The notes below the pieces were generated by a model. It was not told the origin of the DNA and made no database searches. It was given only the letters and a program-made list of their open reading frames with translations. A stretch of DNA of 64,000 nucleotides from Pseudomonas sp. SCA2728.1_7 (GTDB lineage Bacteria; Pseudomonadota; Gammaproteobacteria; Pseudomonadales; Pseudomonadaceae). Position 1 is the first letter of the stretch. Every line of letters starts with the position of its first letter. Below, piece after piece: positions 56,202 through 64,000 of this stretch. The DNA lies in the NCBI RefSeq assembly GCF_018138145.1, contig NZ_CP073104.1, forward strand, positions 3,966,001 through 4,030,000. Reading direction: 5' to 3'. A program made the translations under genes and the position numbers.

Positions 56202-57202
56202 TGCCTGTGGATAATCTTTCTCTGAGCCGCCGCACCGAGCCGCAGCAACAGGTGGTCAAGCAGGCCATTCACTGGCTGTTGCGACTGCGCAACAATCACG
56301 GCAATCCGCGCCTGAATCGCCAGTGCGAACAGTGGCGCGCCGAACACCATGAGCACGAACTGGCCTGGCAACGGGTGCAGTCGCTGCAAGCCGAGTTGAG
56401 CAATAACCTGCGCGCGGTGCCCGGTGCGCAAGTGGCGTTCAACACCCTTGAAAACAGTGCGCAGGGTTTGGGCCGGCGACAGGCGCTGAAGCTATTGTCT
56501 GGCGCATTGCTGATGGGTTCCGCCGCCTGGCTGGCCAAGGACAGTGCCGCGTGGCAGCAATGGAATGCCGATTACGCCACCGCGACGGGCGAGCGGCGCG
56601 GCTTTCAGTTGCCGGACGGTACCCGGATCGAGTTGAACACTGCCAGCGCGGTGGATCTGGATTACACCGCGCAACAGCGCCTGATCAAACTGACTCGCGG
56701 CGAGATCATTGTCACGTGTGGTGGCTCCGACGAGGGCGCGCCGACTGATCGGCCGCTGCGGGTACAAAATCGTCACGGGACTTATGAGCCCCTCGATGCC
56801 CGATTCATCCTGCGTCAGGACAATGACTGCACGCGGCTCAGCGTCACCCATGGCCAGGTTGCCATCCACTCCGGCGGCACCTCGGTAGAAGCACTCGCCG
56901 GGCAGAGTTATCTGATCGACCATCACCAGGTCCGTCCGGCCCCGACGCTGGACATGGACGCTGGCGCCTGGGTCGATGGCTTGATCGTCACGCGCAATAT
57001 GCGTCTGGGGGATTTCCTCAGCGAAGTCAGCCGTTATCGTCAGGGCTTTCTGAATTGCGCGTCGGAAGTGGCGGAACTGCGTCTGTCCGGTGTATTCCGC
57101 CTGGAAGACACCGACAAACTGCTGGCGATTCTGCCGCAGACGTTGCCGGTGCAATTGCGCTATCGCACGCGTTGGTGGGTGACGCTGGAGCGCATCGCCT
57201 GA
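56201..57202 (+). CDS. FecR-family anti-sigma factor (FoxR-like)
   Basis: A 333-residue inner-membrane regulator: N-terminal cytosolic DUF4880/FecR_N segment (Q-A-I-H-W-L-L-R-L near 22, later A-W-Q-R-V), one weak membrane helix near 93-110 preceded by R-R-Q-A-L-K, a periplasmic FecR domain and a C-terminal part that meets the receptor signalling domain. It should hold or activate the neighbouring sigma factor according to receptor occupancy. Confidence 0.92.
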   Translation: MPVDNLSLSRRTEPQQQVVKQAIHWLLRLRNNHGNPRLNRQCEQWRAEHHEHELAWQRVQSLQAELSNNLRAVPGAQVAFNTLENSAQGLGRRQALKLLSGALLMGSAAWLAKDSAAWQQWNADYATATGERRGFQLPDGTRIELNTASAVDLDYTAQQRLIKLTRGEIIVTCGGSDEGAPTDRPLRVQNRHGTYEPLDARFILRQDNDCTRLSVTHGQVAIHSGGTSVEALAGQSYLIDHHQVRPAPTLDMDAGAWVDGLIVTRNMRLGDFLSEVSRYRQGFLNCASEVAELRLSGVFRLEDTDKLLAILPQTLPVQLRYRTRWWVTLERIA

Positions 57203-57290
57203 AATTATTTTGGCGGGTTTTCTCAGCCAGTCCGGCTTAGTCAGTAAGCACTTCAACTCAAGCGTTTGCGACTTCCTACGGATACCTACA

Positions 57291-59795
57291 ATGACTGTCC
57301 GCGCCACCTGTAAGAACTCTCTGAATTTCAATACCGAATCTGGCCTATTGCGCCACGCCGTTCGAGCGGCGCTGTTTTCGACTGCATTGGGCGTTGGTGT
57401 GATGCCTTCTTTGAGCATGGCGGCTACTCCCGCTGGCGGTGAAGTCAGCCATCGCTACAGTATTGCTGCGGGCCCTCTCGGTGAGGCGCTGAATCAGTTT
57501 GCCCGTCAGGCTGGCATCACGTTGTCGATGACCCCGCAGCAAACTCAAGGGCGGCAATCGCCGGGCGTACAGGGTGAATATTCGACCGATCAGGCGTTGA
57601 GCCATTTGCTCGGTGGCTCCGGAATGGAAGCGGTTAGTCAGGACGGCAGCAGTTACATCCTGCGCCCATTGGCTGAGACCGAAGCACTGGCCCTGCCGAC
57701 CACCGACATCAAAGGCTTCGCCCTCGGCAACGCCTTGGGCAGCATGGATGGCTACAACGCCACTCACAGCCAGATCGCCACCAAGACCAGTACTGCGCTG
57801 CTGGAAACCTCGCAAAGCGTATCGGTGGTTACTCGCGAACAAATGGATGACCAAGGCTCGCAGACTGTCTCGCAGGCAATGCGTTACACCCCGGGCGTTC
57901 TGACCAACCCGTACGGCGCGACCCATCGCTATGACTATGTGGCGATGCGCGGTTTCAACGACGGCTCGGTGGACAACATCTACCTCGACGGCCTCAAGTC
58001 GATGGGTGACAGCGGTACCTACAGCACCATGCAGGTCGATCCGTATTTTCTTGAGCGCGTGGACATTCTCAAGGGACCGTCGTCGGTGCTGTACGGCCGC
58101 AGTTCACCGGGCGGTCTGGTGGCGCTGACCAGCAAGAAACCGTTGTACGAGGCTTACCACCAGGTGCAAGCGACGGTGGGCACGCAGGGTCAGCGCGGGG
58201 TCGGTTTTGACTTCAGCGGTCCGGTCGATGACGACAAGCGCATTGCCTACCGTCTGATCGGGTTAACAGATCAGTCCGACACGCAATTCGACCATAACAA
58301 GGAAAAGCGTTTCGCCCTCGCACCCACGTTGAGTATCGATTTCAGTGAAGACACTTCGCTGACCCTGCAGGCTTATCTGCAACACGATCCGGATGGCGGT
58401 TACCACGGCGGCGTACCGGCCGACGGCACCATTCATCAGCGCAACGGCAACCGTATCTCGCCACACTTCTTCGAAGGTGAGCCGGGCGTCGATGGTTACT
58501 CGCGTGATCAGCAATCGTTCGGTTATCAGTTTGAACATCGCTTCAACGATGTTTTCACCGCAAGGCAGAATTTCCGCTACCTCGACTCCAAAGTGAACAT
58601 GGATCAGGTCTACGCCTATGGCTGGACCTCGCCGAGCAGCAACGAGCTGAACCGCTATTACACCGGCGGGGATGAGCGTCTGCATGCGTTTATCGTCGAC
58701 AACATGCTCCAGGCGGAATTTTTCACCGGCGCGACCAAACACACCGTGCTGATGGGCGCGGATTATCAGCGGCGTAAAACCGTGGTCGACTGGACCAGTG
58801 GCGGTCTTGCACCGATCAATGCGTTCAATCCGGTGTACGGCAATTCGGCGATCGACATGTATGGCGAGACCAGTTACCTGCGCCGTCTGGAACAGACCGG
58901 GGTTTACCTGCAAGACCTGATCGAGATGGACAAATGGCGTTTCTCGCTGGGCTTGCGCCAGGACTGGGTCGAGACGTCGGATGAAAACCGTATCGCGGAA
59001 GCTACGCGTCCGGTCGGCACAGAAATCAATGATCGACGCACCAAGCTCACTGGCCGTGCCGGCGCGCTGTATCTGTTTGATAACGGCTTGGCGCCTTACA
59101 TCAGCTACTCCGAGTCGTTCAACCCAAACTCCTATGCCGACAGCGTCGGTAACCCCCTAGCCCCTACCGACGGCACACAATGGGAAGTCGGTTTGAAGTA
59201 CCAGCCGCCGGGCACTGACAACCTGTTCACCGCCTCGCTGTTCCGCATCGATCAGGAGAACCTGGCGACCAAACTGCCGCAGGAGAACTTCTATCGCGCG
59301 GTCGGTGCTGTGCGCTCGCAAGGCCTGGAACTGGAAGCGCACATGCAGCTGACAGACAACCTCAAAGTGCTCGGCAGCTACACTTTCACCGATATCGAAT
59401 ACTCGAAGTCGATGGTCAGCACCTTGAGCACACCGACCGAAGTGATCGAGAACAAGGGTAACTCGCCAACGCAGGCGCCGCGGCATATGGCGTCGTTGTG
59501 GGCTGACTACAAATTCGACAGCGCCGCGCTCGATGGCCTGCGCCTGGGTGGCGGTGTGCGATATGTCGGTTACAGCTGGGCTGATGCGGAAAACACCCTG
59601 AAGGTACCTTCCTACACATTATTTGATGCCTCGATTGGTTATGACTTGAGCAAGGTCGGCTTGAAGGGCGTCGATGTGCGTCTGAACGCGAACAACCTGA
59701 CCAATGAGTCCTACGTCGCCTCCTGTGCGAGCCTGAACTTCTGCTATATGGGTGAAGAGCGCAACGTGGCGGCGACGGTCAGCTACCAGTTCTAA
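57291..59795 (+). CDS. TonB-dependent siderophore receptor with signalling domain (FoxA-like)
   Basis: An 834-residue outer-membrane receptor. A signal peptide ends near residue 45 (S-L-S-M-A-A). The STN signalling domain (about 52-120, Y-S-I-A-A-G-P-L-G-E-A-L) is followed by the plug (T-S-Q-S-V-S-V-V-T-R-E-Q-M onward) and a beta-barrel ending in F. The ATG at 57291 replaces the longer frame from 57210, which lacks a signal peptide start. With a sigma/FecR pair upstream and a PepSY protein downstream the set resembles P. aeruginosa foxIRAB for ferrioxamine, but the ligand cannot be read from sequence. Confidence 0.92.
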   Translation: MTVRATCKNSLNFNTESGLLRHAVRAALFSTALGVGVMPSLSMAATPAGGEVSHRYSIAAGPLGEALNQFARQAGITLSMTPQQTQGRQSPGVQGEYSTDQALSHLLGGSGMEAVSQDGSSYILRPLAETEALALPTTDIKGFALGNALGSMDGYNATHSQIATKTSTALLETSQSVSVVTREQMDDQGSQTVSQAMRYTPGVLTNPYGATHRYDYVAMRGFNDGSVDNIYLDGLKSMGDSGTYSTMQVDPYFLERVDILKGPSSVLYGRSSPGGLVALTSKKPLYEAYHQVQATVGTQGQRGVGFDFSGPVDDDKRIAYRLIGLTDQSDTQFDHNKEKRFALAPTLSIDFSEDTSLTLQAYLQHDPDGGYHGGVPADGTIHQRNGNRISPHFFEGEPGVDGYSRDQQSFGYQFEHRFNDVFTARQNFRYLDSKVNMDQVYAYGWTSPSSNELNRYYTGGDERLHAFIVDNMLQAEFFTGATKHTVLMGADYQRRKTVVDWTSGGLAPINAFNPVYGNSAIDMYGETSYLRRLEQTGVYLQDLIEMDKWRFSLGLRQDWVETSDENRIAEATRPVGTEINDRRTKLTGRAGALYLFDNGLAPYISYSESFNPNSYADSVGNPLAPTDGTQWEVGLKYQPPGTDNLFTASLFRIDQENLATKLPQENFYRAVGAVRSQGLELEAHMQLTDNLKVLGSYTFTDIEYSKSMVSTLSTPTEVIENKGNSPTQAPRHMASLWADYKFDSAALDGLRLGGGVRYVGYSWADAENTLKVPSYTLFDASIGYDLSKVGLKGVDVRLNANNLTNESYVASCASLNFCYMGEERNVAATVSYQF

Positions 59796-59816
59796 GCCTT
59801 TTGTCCTGTGCATAAA

Positions 59817-59850
59817 AAAGCCAGCCCCTGATGGTTCAGGGGCTGGCTTT
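59817..59850. terminator. Bidirectional rho-independent terminator
   Basis: A perfect 15-bp stem (AAAGCCAGCCCCTGA and its complement) with a 4-nt loop, A-rich before and T-rich after, 22 bp after the receptor stop. It should separate or attenuate expression of the PepSY gene, which has its own ribosome site beyond it. Confidence 0.88.
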
Positions 59851-59873
59851 GTCGTTTCTGTGGAGAAATTCCA

Positions 59874-61052
59874 ATGCGTGCGTTTTTGGTTTTGTTGCAT
59901 CGTTATATCGGCTTGGCCACCGCAGTTTTTTTGCTGCTTGCCGGGGTCACGGGAAGCATCCTGGCGTTCAATCATGAGCTGGATGAATGGTTGAATCCGC
60001 AGTTTTATGCCGCGTCTGCAGTGGGTGAGCGACTGCCGCCCGGTGAATTGGTTGATGCCGTGCAGAGTACCCATCCAAAGTTGCAGGTCTGGTACATGGA
60101 GTACCCGAATGAGACTGGCCACACCGCGTTGCTTGCGATGGTCCCGCGTAACGATCCGGGAACCGGCCAGCCATTCGCTGAGCGTAATCAGGTGTTCTAT
60201 CTGGATCCGGTGAATGCTGAGCAAAAGGGCCAGAGGTATTGGGGCGAGTGCTGTTTTCAACGGGAGAATTTTATCCCGTTCATTCTTGAGTTCCACTACA
60301 ACCTGACGTTGCCGGGTAATTGGGGATTGTTGTTGATGGGCCTGGTTGCCATTGCCTGGGTGATCGATTGCTTCGTTGCGCTGTGGCTGACATTGCCGAG
60401 AGGAAAGCCATTCTGGAAGAAGTGGTCGACGGCCTGGAAGGTCAAGGGTGGGCATGCCTACCGGCTGAACTTCGATCTGCATCGTGCGGGGGGATTGTGG
60501 CTGTGGCTGTTGTTGCTGCCGATCGCCGTCAGCAGCGTAGCGATGAACTTACCGAGCCAGGTGTTCAAGCCTGCGGTGTCGCTGTTTTCACCGATCGAGC
60601 CGAGCGTCTATGAGGCTCGGGGGCGAATGCCTGTTGGTGATCTTGGGGTGACGCAATTGAGTTACCAGCAAGCGTACGAAAGGGCACTACAGGAGGGGAA
60701 AAGGTTAGGACTGACTGCAGCGATCGGGGAGTTGTATTACAGCTTTGAGTACAACTTCTACGGCGCAGGATTCGGGCAGCACGACACTGAAGCCCATGGC
60801 AAATCCTGGTTGTTCTTTCATGGAACGGATGGACGCTTGTTAGGGCAGGAGATCGCAGGACAGGGGACGTTAGGGGAACAGTTTTACCGGTTGCAGTTAC
60901 CGATACACGGAGGAAGGATCATTGGTGTGACCGGGCAAGTAATGATCGCGGTGTTAGGTGTTTTGATTGCAGGGTTGTCAGGTACTGGCGTCTACATCTG
61001 GTGGCGCAAATGGCAGGCTCGCCGTACCAGCAAGGCACGTAAAGCGATGTGA
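59874..61052 (+). CDS. PepSY-domain inner-membrane protein (FoxB-like siderophore reductase candidate)
   Basis: A 392-residue protein with four main membrane helices (about 10-33, 145-170, 200-222 and 352-378) and conserved His residues near the membrane (H9, H34, H140, H204), as in PepSY-TM proteins such as FoxB. These are thought to help reduce ferric siderophores at the inner membrane. GGAGA precedes the ATG. It lies behind the receptor gene, supporting a role in the same uptake route. Confidence 0.85.
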   Translation: MRAFLVLLHRYIGLATAVFLLLAGVTGSILAFNHELDEWLNPQFYAASAVGERLPPGELVDAVQSTHPKLQVWYMEYPNETGHTALLAMVPRNDPGTGQPFAERNQVFYLDPVNAEQKGQRYWGECCFQRENFIPFILEFHYNLTLPGNWGLLLMGLVAIAWVIDCFVALWLTLPRGKPFWKKWSTAWKVKGGHAYRLNFDLHRAGGLWLWLLLLPIAVSSVAMNLPSQVFKPAVSLFSPIEPSVYEARGRMPVGDLGVTQLSYQQAYERALQEGKRLGLTAAIGELYYSFEYNFYGAGFGQHDTEAHGKSWLFFHGTDGRLLGQEIAGQGTLGEQFYRLQLPIHGGRIIGVTGQVMIAVLGVLIAGLSGTGVYIWWRKWQARRTSKARKAM

Positions 61053-61082
61053 GAATTGGCTTTTACAAGCCCTGAAATGACA

Positions 61083-61114
61083 AAACCCCTGTCTGCGTTA
61101 GCAGACAGGGGTTT
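61083..61114 (-). terminator. Terminator of the rRNA operon (after distal 5S)
   Basis: Perfect 14-bp stem AAACCCCTGTCTGC with GTTA loop. On the minus strand it follows the 5S copy at 61126-61241. It may also end transcription of the PepSY gene from the other side. Confidence 0.88.
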
Positions 61115-61125
61115 CGGAATTCAAT

Positions 61126-61241
61126 CTTGACGATGACCTACTCTCACATGGGGAAACCCCACACTACCATCGGCGATGCATCGTTTCACTGCTGAGTTCG
61201 GGATGGGATCAGGTGGTTCCAACGCTCTATGGTCGTCAAGA
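61126..61241 (-). rRNA. rrf: 5S ribosomal RNA (distal copy)
   Basis: Contains the Pseudomonas 5S core read on the minus strand, from CTTGACGACC through CCCGAACTCAG and GGGGTTTCCCC to GTCATCGTCAAG. Sequence is the same as the other 5S copy over the gene. Ends are approximate. Confidence 0.95.
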
Positions 61242-61305
61242 AATTCTGTATCTGGCCCGTCAACACGGTAACAAGCCAGCAAAAACGGATGTTTCTACTA
61301 AAACA

Positions 61306-61337
61306 AAACCCCTGACTGCGTTAGCAGACAGGGGTTT
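61306..61337 (-). terminator. Terminator-like hairpin between the two 5S genes
   Basis: Same hairpin as at 61083 with one mismatch in the stem (CTGACTGC against GCAGACAG). It is 223 bp from the first copy, so 5S and terminator were duplicated together. Confidence 0.8.
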
Positions 61338-61348
61338 CGGAATTTAAT

Positions 61349-61464
61349 CTTGACGATGACCTACTCTCACATGGGGAAACCCCACACTACCATCGGCGAT
61401 GCATCGTTTCACTGCTGAGTTCGGGATGGGATCAGGTGGTTCCAACGCTCTATGGTCGTCAAGA
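61349..61464 (-). rRNA. rrf: 5S ribosomal RNA (proximal copy)
   Basis: Full 5S sequence on the minus strand, about 150 bp after the 23S 3' end. Boundaries are estimated from the complementary ends (CTTGACGA and its partner). Confidence 0.96.
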
Positions 61465-61616
61465 AATTCGGGTACTGAGTCGTGGCCAGATGGCCTCGCT
61501 TCAGCAAATTGGGTATGTGACAGCTTTCGGTGTTTGTGAACATCGAACTTTCGGTTCGTTTCGTCTTCACACACCGCAACTTGGCCTTTCGACGCAAATT
61601 GCTTGGGTGTTATATG

Positions 61617-64000
<2,384 letters not shown>

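Overview
The window looks like a chromosomal segment of a fluorescent-group Pseudomonas. Coding density is high and codon use is GC-rich. The evidence includes a complete lap biofilm-adhesin locus in the Pseudomonas fluorescens style, an mgo/pvf-type signal cluster, six REP inverted pairs (REPINs) of the kind common in this group, and a Pseudomonas-like 23S-5S rRNA end. No plasmid, phage or insertion-sequence gene is seen.

Positions 1-15.7 kb are envelope and transport genes. A minus-strand run marR - FUSC (AaeB-like) - DUF1656 - HlyD-type fusion protein - NodT-type outer-membrane factor (cut by the window edge) is linked by 4-bp ATGA overlaps. Next come a Fic-family AMPylase, DUF2789, a YbaK-type deacylase, an nfeD-slipin pair, a GT39-type membrane glycosyltransferase, and a second tripartite pump (EmrB-like, EmrA-like, NodT-like) with a LysR regulator. 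A REPIN lies in frame inside the second NodT-like gene.

15.8-18.5 kb holds a TauD-type dioxygenase with an ABC ATPase and permease but no binding protein. 18.9-46.1 kb is the lap system. lapE-lapB-lapC (type I secretion) run on the minus strand, divergent from lapA. lapA encodes a 6012-residue RTX adhesin with a TAAG protease site at residues 107-110 and 46 repeats of exactly 300 bp. Beyond lapA are a small conserved ORF, a cluster of inverted-repeat elements carrying two extra copies of the lapD 3' end, then lapD (c-di-GMP receptor with degenerate GGDEF/EAL) and lapG (periplasmic protease). Export, retention and release of the adhesin are therefore all encoded here.

46.3-53.4 kb has an FCD-type GntR regulator with a palindromic operator, a long non-coding leader, and mgoB-mgoC-mgoA-mgoD. 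This four-gene cluster matches the mangotoxin-generating operon / Pseudomonas virulence factor cluster that makes a diazeniumdiolate (leudiazen-type) signal. 53.5-61.1 kb has an amino-acid-type dCache chemoreceptor and a sigma/anti-sigma/TonB-receptor/PepSY iron-siderophore system resembling foxIRAB. The window ends in an rRNA operon on the minus strand: partial 23S followed by two tandem 5S genes, each with its own terminator.
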